From: Arsukibacterium sp. UBA3155 | GTDB taxonomy: Bacteria; Pseudomonadota; Gammaproteobacteria; Enterobacterales; Alteromonadaceae | Direction of reading: 5' to 3' | DNA: 64,000 bases | Assembly (NCBI GenBank): GCA_002364615.1 | Contig: DEYP01000013.1 | Coordinates: 62,001-126,000 of the forward strand | In this document: piece by piece, positions 1-8,609 of the stretch | Numbering within the stretch: position 1 is the stretch's first letter | Layout of the letters: the number at the start of each line of letters is the position of its first letter | Made by a program: the position numbers and the translations under genes | The notes under the pieces: generated by a model | Databases searched by the model: none | Told to the model about the DNA's origin: nothing | The model's input: the letters and a program-made list of their open reading frames with translations, nothing else

Positions 1-355
1 ACTTTTCGATTGGTAACGGCTCATCGTCTTTGGCCGAAGTGATAAGGCGGACAGTACCTGCCAGCGCATCAGAATTAAGGTGTCTGATAAAGCAATGGAT
101 CGACCGCTCGTCAAATTCGTCGAACTCTTCATAACCTTCTTTAATATCTTCAAAATGCAGCTCTTCGCAGTACACCTGATGCCGCAGCCGATACACTTCG
201 TGTCGAAGTGCTTCGGTGTTAGCAATTTGCGGCCGTAGATACTTGGAAAAATGCGCCGAAATGGTCTTAGCATCGTTACTGGCCAGGCCGGCCATTGCTT
301 TTTTAACGATACCACCAATAATGGGTTTATCTGCCAGAGATTTAAGCCGTCTCAT
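1..355 (-). CDS. PEP-CTERM/exosortase system-associated acyltransferase (partial, 3' end outside window)
   Basis: The ATG at 355 follows a GAGGGG ribosome binding site, and the frame stays open for 118 codons to the window edge, so the C-terminal half is missing. The visible part has the GNAT-like pattern of the acyltransferases found beside exosortases: a block reading LRHEVYRLRHQVYCEE near residues 53-68, an acidic stretch EEFDEFDERSIH, then AGTVRLI and PLPIEK. Family members resemble N-acyl-amino-acid (autoinducer-type) synthases, but their substrate is not established. The PrsK/PrsR pair nearby supports an exosortase locus. The family call is from remembered motifs, not a search. Confidence 0.72.
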   Translation of the reverse strand, partial: MRRLKSLADKPIIGGIVKKAMAGLASNDAKTISAHFSKYLRPQIANTEALRHEVYRLRHQVYCEELHFEDIKEGYEEFDEFDERSIHCFIRHLNSDALAGTVRLITSAKDDEPLPIEK

Positions 356-522
356 AGACCCCTCGTAAGCCATTAATCATCATTGTCTGATTGTAGTACT
401 TTAAATAAGTACCTGAAGTGATCATAACCGAATCCTTTCTTCGTAAAGTGTAGATGATCATCTGGAATTATTCTGTTCTCAGAGTAGCACTTAATTACGT
501 TAAACAAGACGCTAGTGTGCTG

Positions 523-1350
523 TTATGTAAATAACTCAGCCAGTTTTACCGGTACAATATCGTTTGCCGTCTGGTAACCGATGTCATAAAGCCACTGCTT
601 TTGCTGCAATGTCATATCAAAATTGACAGATGAAATGACACCGGTATTGACGACTATAGTGTTATGCCAATATTCAGCATGGACATATTCGCGTGAGATT
701 GCGTTCATAAAGGTCTGAATTAACATATAAATATATGACAGCACCGGGAAGTAACGACTGGTGGCGATGGGTTTGTAACTGGCCTCACTTTTTAAACGGA
801 AACAGACAACAGGCAACCCTTGCCCGGACCAGTCCCGGTGTAGCGCATCTTCTGACAGGATCACGCCATCGGTCATCACATGATGTTTAAAGCGCTTAAA
901 AGAAAAAAACAACGGGATAGACATCGAAAAGCGTATCGCCTGTGACACTTTTACGTCTGGAGTCAGTTGGCGGTTAAATATGACTGGCCCGCCGCCCTGA
1001 ATATCAGTTGCCAGCACGTGTAAATCCAACTGTAAATCGACAAAGCGCCTACCCTCAAGAATTTTATCAAGCCAGGTTTCAAAGGCGTTGCCATCGCTTA
1101 ACCCACCCAGACGCACCAGCTTAGTAATAGATAAACCGCGAAACTGCTTAAAATCGGTTTTTAGCGCTAACTCATGCATTTGCTGTAAGTTCCAGCCTGC
1201 GGCGAACAAGGCTGCCACAATACTACCACCCGATACCCCAACAATATGACGAAACGTCAGCCCCTGTTGCTGCAACGCTTCCAGAATACCGATATAACAA
1301 GATAGTCGGGTGCCGCCCCCGGATAAGATGGGTACTATTTCCTTAGGCAT
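523..1350 (-). CDS. patatin-like phospholipase family protein
   Basis: This is a probable lipid acyl hydrolase of about 275 residues. It opens with the oxyanion loop SGGGTR (about residues 10-15). The nucleophile elbow GVSGGS follows at about residue 38, and a DG pair (MTDGVILSEDA) can be the catalytic aspartate, so the Ser-Asp dyad looks complete. A TTG at 1356 would extend it by two codons, but the ATG at 1350 has AAGG at a proper distance, so I prefer it. No signal peptide is seen; it resembles cytoplasmic RssA-type proteins. It is divergent from the protease gene and lies between the acyltransferase and prsK-prsR. Its substrate cannot be told from sequence. Confidence 0.85.
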   Translation of the reverse strand: MPKEIVPILSGGGTRLSCYIGILEALQQQGLTFRHIVGVSGGSIVAALFAAGWNLQQMHELALKTDFKQFRGLSITKLVRLGGLSDGNAFETWLDKILEGRRFVDLQLDLHVLATDIQGGGPVIFNRQLTPDVKVSQAIRFSMSIPLFFSFKRFKHHVMTDGVILSEDALHRDWSGQGLPVVCFRLKSEASYKPIATSRYFPVLSYIYMLIQTFMNAISREYVHAEYWHNTIVVNTGVISSVNFDMTLQQKQWLYDIGYQTANDIVPVKLAELFT

Positions 1351-1490
1351 CAGCAACCTTAACTTTTTACTATTATTTACTATCTCAGTATGGGTGAATA
1401 TCGATAAGTTTCCAGCGCTTGCTAGAGCAATTTGTGTACAAATACGCTAGTATGATGAAGTTCACCAAGGAAAGGGAAAGTATTATTGCT

Positions 1491-2243
1491 ATGGTTAAGC
1501 CTATTTATTTTTTTATCTTCTGCCTACTGGTTAGTCTACCCTCCCATGCAACTGAACTTGTTGATACCCTGAAAAAAGTTAAACCCGCTGTGGTTGCCAT
1601 CGGCATCTCAAACCCGACGGGCTCTCCGCGGATCCGGCTGATTGGTAGCGGCTTTGTGGTCAGCCCCGGTAACCGCGTTGTGACAAACTACCACGTTATT
1701 GCCAACCCGCTGGATGAGAGCAAACTTGAGCAATACGTTGTATTGTCGGGTCAGGGTACAGTATTAAAGGTACATAAGATAACCGAACAAAGGCATGCGC
1801 CAGCCTATGATCTGGCATTGTTGAGCATTAGCGGGCAATTACCGGCATTAACGGTAAGTAAGGCTGCTCTGGTTGCGGAAGGTACACCAGTAGCGTTTAC
1901 CGGTTTTCCCATTACTCAGGTTCTGGGGTTATATCCGGCGACACACAGCGGTATTATTGCTGCACACACGCCCATCGCTATTCCTGTCGAGAACTCCCGG
2001 GATTTAAAGCTGGCAATGCTAAAGCAACTGGACAAGCCCTATCTGGTTTATCAGTTAGATGCGGTTGCTTATCCAGGCAACAGCGGCAGCGCCCTGTACC
2101 GCCATGATAATGGCGAAGTTATTGGCATTATAAACCAGGTATATATTAAAACCAGCCGTGAAGCGGTACTAAGCGACCCAAGTGGGATCAGCTATGCCAT
2201 TCCCAGTCAGCATCTGCTGGACCTTATGCAGCAAGCAAACTAG
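1491..2243 (+). CDS. secreted trypsin-like serine protease
   Basis: This is a chymotrypsin/HtrA-fold protease of about 250 residues with a complete triad: His in TNYHVIANP, Asp in PAYDLALLSI and Ser in YPGNSGSALY. The signal peptide MVKPIYFFIFCLLVSLPSHA begins at the ATG at 1491, which sets the start. The frame is open further upstream (TTG at 1419, ATGs at 1452 and 1455), giving a longer but less signal-like N-terminus. No PDZ domain follows the protease domain, so it is shorter than DegP/DegS. It ends 14 bases before prsK and probably shares its transcript, which suggests a periplasmic role linked to that sensor. The link is inference. Confidence 0.82.
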   Translation: MVKPIYFFIFCLLVSLPSHATELVDTLKKVKPAVVAIGISNPTGSPRIRLIGSGFVVSPGNRVVTNYHVIANPLDESKLEQYVVLSGQGTVLKVHKITEQRHAPAYDLALLSISGQLPALTVSKAALVAEGTPVAFTGFPITQVLGLYPATHSGIIAAHTPIAIPVENSRDLKLAMLKQLDKPYLVYQLDAVAYPGNSGSALYRHDNGEVIGIINQVYIKTSREAVLSDPSGISYAIPSQHLLDLMQQAN

Positions 2244-2257
2244 ACGGGCTTTCGCTT

Positions 2258-4330
2258 ATGGATAACATGTTAAGCTTTGGTTTGGATAAAATCGGTTTTG
2301 TGCTGGCGGCAGTCGCTTATTTATTTTTTTTCGGTTTATTGCTTACTACTAAAGTAACAAACCTGCCAAAATATCTGTTACTGGCGCTGTCATTTACCAG
2401 CTTTTGCTGGGCGGTGTTTTACAGCTGGTCGTCAGCGCTGCCGTTTACTTCGCTTAGCTCGCATGTCATTGAAATTACTAAAAACGGCATGCTATTGTTG
2501 TTTCTGTTTGCCGCACTTAGCCAGGCTAGCAATACCTTAAGCCAGTTTATTCGTCAGCCACATGTTTACGGTTTGCTGATTTGTCTTATCAGCTGGGGTG
2601 TTATTTCTAGCAGTTCACTGCTCAGTGCCAGCAATATGTTTACCGGTAATCTGGCTATCTGTATTTTACAGCTTGCATTGCTGGAAGCCTTATACCGGCG
2701 TTCAGGTGAGGCAAAATGGCAGTATAAACCGCTGGTTCTGGCCCTGACCATTACTACCCTGTACGATTTTGCTCTACTGGCCGAATCCGCTTTGTTTGGC
2801 CGGATTGATGATCAAATCTGGTTCGCCCGGGGCTTTGTCTATTCGGCGATGCTGCCGCTGATGATAATAGCGGTGCGGCGCATTAAAGCCTGGGGCATTA
2901 ACGTTTATATTTCCCGGGATATCGTGCTGCAAAGCTCACTGGTATTAGGTGCCGGTGTTTACCTTTGTCTGTTGGCGATTACCGGCTTCTACATTCGCTA
3001 CTTCGGTGGCAACTGGTCAAATTTAATTCAGGCAACCTTTATTATTCTGGGTATCGCCATCCTGATTTTTTTAATCTTATCAGGTACTCTTCGAAGGAAA
3101 CTTAAGGTATTTATCGAGAAGCATTTTTTTGCGAATAAATTTGATTATCGTGAAAAATGGCTGCGACTTACCCGATCTTTGCAGAAAATAGATATAACCG
3201 GGCCGGAAGATCATTATAAAAGTTTATTGCAGGCGTGGTTAAACAGCATAAGCTACAGCAGAGGCGCTATTATCCGGTTTAAAGGCAACGACATTGTTAC
3301 CCTGGCACTGCAGCAACGTCATGAGTTAAACAGCGATGAGCAACAGCTGATAGCCGCCTACCAACAGTTTTTCAGCAGCCGTAACTGGCTGGTAGATTTA
3401 ACCGATAATACTGATCCTTTTGTGCGAAGCGTCATTGCCGATAAAGTTCTAGATATCCAGCTTATTATTCCCATTCACACCAAAGGAGCCTTGTGGGGTG
3501 TTTGCGTAATGAATGCCCCAGCCGTCAATAAACTGAGGTTAAATTGGGAGTTAAGAGACTTTTTAAGCCTGGTGTCTGAGCAAATATCCAGTCAGCTGCT
3601 ACTGATGCAAGCCAGCCAGACATTAAGCGAAAATGCCCAGTTTATTGCCTTTAGCCGAATGTCAGCGTTTGTTGTTCATGATTTAAAAAACGTCAAAGCG
3701 CAAATAGATCTGATTCTAAAAAATGCAACGAAGCACCGGAACAACCCCGAGTTTATCGATGATAGCTTCAGTACCCTTGCAGCAATGCAGCAACGTTTGC
3801 AAAACATGCTAAGCCAGCTGACCAACAAAAGAGCTGATCAGCAAACAGATAGCCTGGTGTCTGTGGGCCGCTTGGTACAAGATGTTATCGACAATAGATG
3901 CGCAGTAAAAAAACCGGTTCCTTCGCTTGTGATAGAACAAGATTGCACGGTTTTTATCGACAAAGATCGTTTTGGCAGTGTGCTGTATCATCTTATTGAT
4001 AACGCCCAGCACGCCACCGAGGCAGATGGTGCGGTAGCGGTGACCGTGACCGAATCGCAAGGTCAGTTGCAGCTGCGCATCACTGATACCGGTTGTGGCA
4101 TGACAGAGTCTTTTATTCAAAACAGGTTATTTAAAGCATTCGATTCAACCAAAGGCAACGCAGGTATGGGCATTGGCGCCCATGACGCCTTACATTTTGT
4201 AGAACAACAGGGTGGTCAGCTCTCTGTAAACAGTGTGCCGGGCCAGGGAACTACATTTACGCTGTTACTTCCGCTAAAATCTGCGGTAAGCTTAGCTGCG
4301 CAGCAAGAAAAAGTCATACAAGGAACGTGA
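2258..4330 (+). CDS. prsK: XrtA/PEP-CTERM system histidine kinase PrsK
   Basis: This is a 690-residue membrane sensor kinase. The first 290 residues form about eight hydrophobic segments, followed by a GAF-like region (about 310-450). The kinase core has an H-box VVHDLKN with His474, an N-box LIDNAQHA near residue 580, and glycine boxes DTGCGM (about 610) and GMGIGAHDA. Length, layout and the adjoining regulator match PrsK of exosortase loci. PrsK is thought to sense an envelope or polysaccharide signal and phosphorylate PrsR. The stop is followed after one base by prsR. The protease just upstream is an unusual extra member of the operon. Confidence 0.88.
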   Translation: MDNMLSFGLDKIGFVLAAVAYLFFFGLLLTTKVTNLPKYLLLALSFTSFCWAVFYSWSSALPFTSLSSHVIEITKNGMLLLFLFAALSQASNTLSQFIRQPHVYGLLICLISWGVISSSSLLSASNMFTGNLAICILQLALLEALYRRSGEAKWQYKPLVLALTITTLYDFALLAESALFGRIDDQIWFARGFVYSAMLPLMIIAVRRIKAWGINVYISRDIVLQSSLVLGAGVYLCLLAITGFYIRYFGGNWSNLIQATFIILGIAILIFLILSGTLRRKLKVFIEKHFFANKFDYREKWLRLTRSLQKIDITGPEDHYKSLLQAWLNSISYSRGAIIRFKGNDIVTLALQQRHELNSDEQQLIAAYQQFFSSRNWLVDLTDNTDPFVRSVIADKVLDIQLIIPIHTKGALWGVCVMNAPAVNKLRLNWELRDFLSLVSEQISSQLLLMQASQTLSENAQFIAFSRMSAFVVHDLKNVKAQIDLILKNATKHRNNPEFIDDSFSTLAAMQQRLQNMLSQLTNKRADQQTDSLVSVGRLVQDVIDNRCAVKKPVPSLVIEQDCTVFIDKDRFGSVLYHLIDNAQHATEADGAVAVTVTESQGQLQLRITDTGCGMTESFIQNRLFKAFDSTKGNAGMGIGAHDALHFVEQQGGQLSVNSVPGQGTTFTLLLPLKSAVSLAAQQEKVIQGT

Positions 4331-4331
4331 T

Positions 4332-5690
4332 ATGAAAACTGTACTGGTCGTCGAAGACGATATTGGTATCCAGAAGCAACTTAAATGGAGCCTGAGTGAC
4401 TACGAAATAGTCTTTGCAGACGACAAAGCAAATGCGATGACCCAGCTACGACGCTACGAGCCAGCGGTTGTCACTCTTGATTTAGGGTTACCACCTGATC
4501 CGGCCAATGCCTCAGAGGGCCTGGCGTGCCTGGCGGAAATTCTGGCTATTCAACCAGATTGTAAAGTCATAGTGTTAACCGGAAACACCGACAATGAACA
4601 TGCCCTCAAAGCTGTGGCGTTGGGCGCATACGACTACTACCAGAAACCGGTTGATGCTGATGTATTAAACATCATTATTCAACGTGCCTTTAAGCTGACC
4701 GAGCTTGAGCAGGAAAACCGTGCCTTAAAAGCCAGTAGCAGTGCTCAGTTAGACATTATTGGTAATAGTGAGGCGATGATTAAGGCATGCCGCACTGTCG
4801 AAAAAATTGCCCCCACTGAGATTACCACGTTACTGCTTGGCGAGAGTGGCACCGGCAAGGAAGTTTTTGCCCGCGCTATTCACAAACAAAGTACCCGGGC
4901 CAATAAGCCTTTTGTTGCCATTAACTGTGCTTCTATTCCGGAAAACCTGCTGGAAAGTGAGTTATTTGGCTATGAAAAAGGTGCATTTACCGGGGCCAAT
5001 AAAACCACCCTGGGTAAAATTGAATGCGCTAATGGTGGCACCTTGTTGTTAGATGAAATTGGTGACATGCCATTAAGTTTACAAGCGAAAATGCTTCGAT
5101 TCCTGCAAGAGCGGGTTATAGAACGTATTGGCGGGCGACAGGAAATTGAGGCGGATGTCCGGGTCATTTGCGCTACCCATCGTAATCTGGCAGAAATGGT
5201 TGCCAGTCAGACTTTCCGCGAAGATTTGTATTACCGGATCAGCGAAATTACCCTGACAATTCCACCACTTCGTGATCGCGGTCACGACATTATTATTATT
5301 GCCAAAGCCCTGCTGCACAAATTTAATCTGGAATATCACTCGCAAGTTCATGGCTTTACCGACAATGCTATTCAGGCAATGCTACATCATGGCTGGCCGG
5401 GTAATATTCGCGAACTACAAAATAAACTTAAGTCCGCCGTCATTCTTACTGATAATAAGCTAATTGATGCGCCGGACCTTGGCCTTGATACTAACCATAA
5501 CGATAAGGTCGATACCTTACGAAAGGTCAGAGAGCAAGCTGAAACACAGGCCGTACGCCATGCCTACGCAGTAGCCAATACCAATTTATCTAAAACAGCA
5601 GACTTACTGGGGATAACCCGGCCGACGTTATATGCCCTGATTGATAAATACCGATTACACGACTTACGTCACACAGATACAGAGCATTAA
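4332..5690 (+). CDS. prsR: PEP-CTERM-box response regulator, sigma-54 activator PrsR
   Basis: This is a 452-residue NtrC-type activator. The receiver domain has the acidic pair near residues 8-10, phospho-acceptor Asp50 (TLDLGLPP), Thr in VLTGNT and Lys in YYQKPVD. The AAA+ domain has Walker A GESGTGKE at 170-177, the sigma-54 contact loop GAFTGA at 217-222, and Walker B LLLDEIGD. A Fis-type helix-turn-helix (LSKTADLLGITRPTLY) closes the protein. In this family PrsR works with RpoN at promoters of exopolysaccharide and PEP-CTERM genes. It is the second gene after prsK and ends before a bidirectional terminator. Confidence 0.9.
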   Translation: MKTVLVVEDDIGIQKQLKWSLSDYEIVFADDKANAMTQLRRYEPAVVTLDLGLPPDPANASEGLACLAEILAIQPDCKVIVLTGNTDNEHALKAVALGAYDYYQKPVDADVLNIIIQRAFKLTELEQENRALKASSSAQLDIIGNSEAMIKACRTVEKIAPTEITTLLLGESGTGKEVFARAIHKQSTRANKPFVAINCASIPENLLESELFGYEKGAFTGANKTTLGKIECANGGTLLLDEIGDMPLSLQAKMLRFLQERVIERIGGRQEIEADVRVICATHRNLAEMVASQTFREDLYYRISEITLTIPPLRDRGHDIIIIAKALLHKFNLEYHSQVHGFTDNAIQAMLHHGWPGNIRELQNKLKSAVILTDNKLIDAPDLGLDTNHNDKVDTLRKVREQAETQAVRHAYAVANTNLSKTADLLGITRPTLYALIDKYRLHDLRHTDTEH

Positions 5691-5737
5691 GCTGAATTAA
5701 GTTTCACTTGTCCCTGACATAACTGATAACCAGATAC

Positions 5738-5768
5738 AAAAAAGCCCGCAACATGCGGGCTTTTTTTA
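5738..5768. terminator. bidirectional intrinsic terminator between prsR and the TPR gene
   Basis: GCCCGCA (5744-5750) pairs with TGCGGGC (5754-5760) around a 3-base loop. The stem is flanked by an A run on the left and a T run on the right, so it works in both directions for the two converging operons. Confidence 0.9.
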
Positions 5769-5780
5769 AACGTGCCAGGG

Positions 5781-7046
5781 TTAAAGGGTGATACCTTTAG
5801 TTTTAGCACGATCTTTGATGTAAGAATCCCAGCTACGCACTTGACGTGAAGTTGAAGGATCTTTCTTCGCATCCTGTAATGCAGCATAGGCTTCTTTCAG
5901 TTTACCCTGATAGAAATACGCTTCCAGAATGTTCAGATGAATACTGCCAGGACGATCTGCATCTCTGCTTAGCGCCGCATTAAATGCAGTAATCGCATCG
6001 GAGTAACGCTGCACAGACATCAATGCCATGCCCTGCCGACGATAAGCATCCGCCTCGTTAGTCAGTTTTGCCAGCTCGCCATAGTACTCAGCTGCTTTGC
6101 TAAACTCACGGGCCGCCTGATAATTTGAAGCAATGGCCGTTAACATGGTCTTATCTTTCTTAATCTGACCGCTCTTAACGTACTTCTCATAAATCGAGGC
6201 TGCTTTGTATGGAATATTGTTATTCGCATACATCTGACCCAGCGCTTTAAACTCTGACTCTTTTTCCAGAAAACCTTGTGTATGGGCAATCTGAAAAGCG
6301 CTTAACGATTTAGTATAGTCTTCAACCAGCGTGTAAAAGTTACCCAGATAAATCCAGTAAGTCTTTTCCTCTGGAAATAACTGCACCATGGTTTCAACTG
6401 TAGCCACTGTTTCCGGATAACGTTTCAGCTCGTAATAACCGCCCATTTTCATCAAATAATGATTTTTATTAGGCTCTTTTGAAAAGCGGATCGCATTATC
6501 AGCCGCAGGGACAACTTTATCGTATTCGCCCAGTTGAAAATGCGCATTAGCTATACGCAAATATGCATCTGGATCATTTTCACCGGTAAAGCGCATCCAA
6601 CGACGGTAGCTTTCAATGGCAACCTTAAAACGGCCTTCCTGAATTTGCAGGTCGGCTAATATTTTAAGTGCAGCAGCCTGGTCATTAAAACCCAGTACAT
6701 CGGGTTTAACGGCTAATTCCAGATACTTTATTGCCTGAGGAATATCTTTAAAGGCATATAAATTACCGAGAAACCGGTTCAAAAATGCCTTATCGAAATC
6801 ACCGCTTGGGTCAGCATCAACTAATACTGCTATCGCTTCATCAACTTTTTCTTCGTTGTAAAGCTCAAGTGCTTTAGTTATCGTCCGACCTACCCGCTCG
6901 CCAGGTAACTGCGTTTTCGCGTTTTTACGCGCTTCAATCCGCTCACGGTCTGCTGCAGTTAAATCCTGAGCTACGACCGGAAGTGAGAAAATACTGAAGC
7001 TTGCAGCTAACACTAAACTGGAAGTTAATAACGTTAATTTGTTCAT
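5781..7046 (-). CDS. periplasmic tetratricopeptide repeat protein of the TonB2 cluster
   Basis: The product has 421 residues, with a signal peptide (about 1-26, ending LPVVAQD) and a series of helical repeats typical of TPRs (for example AYLRIANAHFQLGEYDKVVP and AEYYGELAKLTNEADAYRRQ). It is the last gene of the DUF3450-TtpC-ExbB-ExbD-TonB operon, two bases after tonB. Similar TPR proteins close TonB2 operons in vibrios and Alteromonadales. They are thought to assist TonB-dependent uptake, but the exact role is unclear. Transcription ends at the hairpin just beyond it. Confidence 0.85.
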   Translation of the reverse strand: MNKLTLLTSSLVLAASFSIFSLPVVAQDLTAADRERIEARKNAKTQLPGERVGRTITKALELYNEEKVDEAIAVLVDADPSGDFDKAFLNRFLGNLYAFKDIPQAIKYLELAVKPDVLGFNDQAAALKILADLQIQEGRFKVAIESYRRWMRFTGENDPDAYLRIANAHFQLGEYDKVVPAADNAIRFSKEPNKNHYLMKMGGYYELKRYPETVATVETMVQLFPEEKTYWIYLGNFYTLVEDYTKSLSAFQIAHTQGFLEKESEFKALGQMYANNNIPYKAASIYEKYVKSGQIKKDKTMLTAIASNYQAAREFSKAAEYYGELAKLTNEADAYRRQGMALMSVQRYSDAITAFNAALSRDADRPGSIHLNILEAYFYQGKLKEAYAALQDAKKDPSTSRQVRSWDSYIKDRAKTKGITL

Positions 7047-7048
7047 AG

Positions 7049-7663
7049 TTAACCTCCTGCCATGTCAAGGGTAAAGTCTAACTGTACCTGCTGACCTGGC
7101 TGTTGCATTGGTTTACCGTCAACAACTTTGGGACTGTATTTCCAACGGCGCAGGGCTCGAATCGCTTCACGGTCAAACACCCGACGCGGTTCGGCTTCAA
7201 TAACTTCTACGTTATCAACACTGCCGTCTTCCATAATAGTAAAGCTTAAGCGAACCCAGCCTTGTAAGCCGTCACGGGCTGCTTGTACCGGGTAACGCGG
7301 TTCAATCCGCACTATCGGGGTAGCGTCACCATCACGTAACAAAGAACCAGGGTTATTCAAGCCAACGTTTGCACCTAAGTCCATACCTGGCATGTTAAAA
7401 CCAACCGCACCGGCGGTATTAGTCTGCTCAGGCTCTGGCTGCGGCGTTTTTGGCGGCTCAGCCGGTGGTGGTGGTGGTGGTGGCGGTGGAGGCCGCCGCA
7501 CCTGTGTATCTGAATCAGGCGGCGTAGTGTTGATTTCAACAACAATACGCTCTTGCTCAGGCGCCCGACGTTTGTCGCTGCTTTGTATCAGCAGCGCCAT
7601 AATCAGAAACAACAGAAACGTTACCACTGCACCGATAATTAACGATGTTAGGAAACGTATCAT
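7049..7663 (-). CDS. tonB: energy transducer TonB (TonB2 type)
   Basis: This 204-residue protein carries proton-motive energy from the ExbB/ExbD motor to outer-membrane receptors. It has one N-terminal membrane anchor (about 5-27), a proline-rich periplasmic spacer with ten prolines in a row at 58-67 followed by Pro-Glu repeats, and a C-terminal TonB domain (about 115-200) with EPRYPVQAARDG, GWVRLSF and ALRRWKYSPK. The size and short spacer fit the TonB2 subgroup. It lies between exbD and the TPR gene. A paralogue is encoded at 31704-32330 with a very similar C-terminal domain. Confidence 0.93.
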   Translation of the reverse strand: MIRFLTSLIIGAVVTFLLFLIMALLIQSSDKRRAPEQERIVVEINTTPPDSDTQVRRPPPPPPPPPPAEPPKTPQPEPEQTNTAGAVGFNMPGMDLGANVGLNNPGSLLRDGDATPIVRIEPRYPVQAARDGLQGWVRLSFTIMEDGSVDNVEVIEAEPRRVFDREAIRALRRWKYSPKVVDGKPMQQPGQQVQLDFTLDMAGG

Positions 7664-7665
7664 AA

Positions 7666-8070
7666 CTATTTTTTCTCCCCGGCAATGGTAATAACAAGCG
7701 ATTGGTCAGCTGATTTAATCTGATCCATTACTTCCATTACTACACCGTGTTTAGCGCCTACGTCAGCCTGCAGAATAATAGTATCTGTCGGTGATTCAGC
7801 TCTTAAACGCTCAATGTTGGCAGAAACCCGCTCAATATCGACCATACGCTTGTCCATCCATACTTCACCATTCTCACGAATAGCGATAAAGATAGTAGCT
7901 GTCGGCTTCTGCTGTGCCTGGGTTGCTTCCGGCTTGTTTACATCAATACCGGCTTCTTTGACGAAAGAAGTAGTAACGATGAAGAATATCAACATAATGA
8001 AAACGATATCCATCATCGGCGTGATGTCGATTGCCGCTTCCTCGTCTTCACGAATACGTTTACGTGCCAT
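7666..8070 (-). CDS. exbD: biopolymer transport protein ExbD
   Basis: The 134-residue protein has one membrane segment (about 20-38). In it, DITPMMDIVFIMLIFF carries the conserved aspartate (about position 21) needed for proton passage. A periplasmic domain follows. It pairs with the ExbB encoded just upstream and powers the TonB encoded 2 bases downstream. Length and motif are ordinary for the family. Confidence 0.94.
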   Translation of the reverse strand: MARKRIREDEEAAIDITPMMDIVFIMLIFFIVTTSFVKEAGIDVNKPEATQAQQKPTATIFIAIRENGEVWMDKRMVDIERVSANIERLRAESPTDTIILQADVGAKHGVVMEVMDQIKSADQSLVITIAGEKK

Positions 8071-8081
8071 AAATTTCTCTC

Positions 8082-8609
8082 TTAATGATGCGGTAAGCTG
8101 TCAACGAGATCTGCTTTTTCCCGTTTCACTTTCACTTCCAGCCGCGAACTGAAAAACAAACCTGATAATGCAGCAACCATACCCGCCATTGTCGGAATTG
8201 TTGCCATCGAAATGCCGGCTGCCATGGTACGGGGGTTACCAGTACCTTGCGTCGCCATAATGTCGAATACCGCTATCATGCCGGTTACTGTGCCAAGTAA
8301 ACCAACCAATGGACACATTGCAACCAAAGTTTTAATCAGTAACATCCGCTGATCAAGGTCATTTGTCGCCTCAGAAATCCAGGTATCACGGATTTTATGG
8401 GCATACCAGGACGTGGTATCTGCTCTGGCATCCCACCGGGTAATAATATCCTTTTTAATCTTAGGAAATATTGCCGATACGTACCAGTAGCGCTCTAACA
8501 TCAAAAACCACATGACGAAGAGCACCACGGCAACAACGTATAACACGTTGCCACCGGTATGAATAAAATCCTGTACCGATTCCCACAGCCCTACTAGCTG
8601 GGTCATCAT
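8082..8609 (-). CDS. exbB: ExbB/TolQ/MotA-family proton channel protein
   Basis: The 175-residue protein has three membrane segments and the conserved channel block LLGTVTGMIAVFDIMATQGT followed by the SMATIPTMAGMVAAL region. It is the short ExbB2-type subunit that forms the motor with ExbD. Its ATG overlaps the stop of the larger TtpC-like gene by one base, which suggests translational coupling. A second ATG one codon in is equally possible. Confidence 0.92.
   Translation of the reverse strand: MMTQLVGLWESVQDFIHTGGNVLYVVAVVLFVMWFLMLERYWYVSAIFPKIKKDIITRWDARADTTSWYAHKIRDTWISEATNDLDQRMLLIKTLVAMCPLVGLLGTVTGMIAVFDIMATQGTGNPRTMAAGISMATIPTMAGMVAALSGLFFSSRLEVKVKREKADLVDSLPHH

Noticed and set aside
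7392-7691. Plus-strand open frame with a long Gly run
   Set aside because: It is the complement of the TonB proline stretch and has no start signal.
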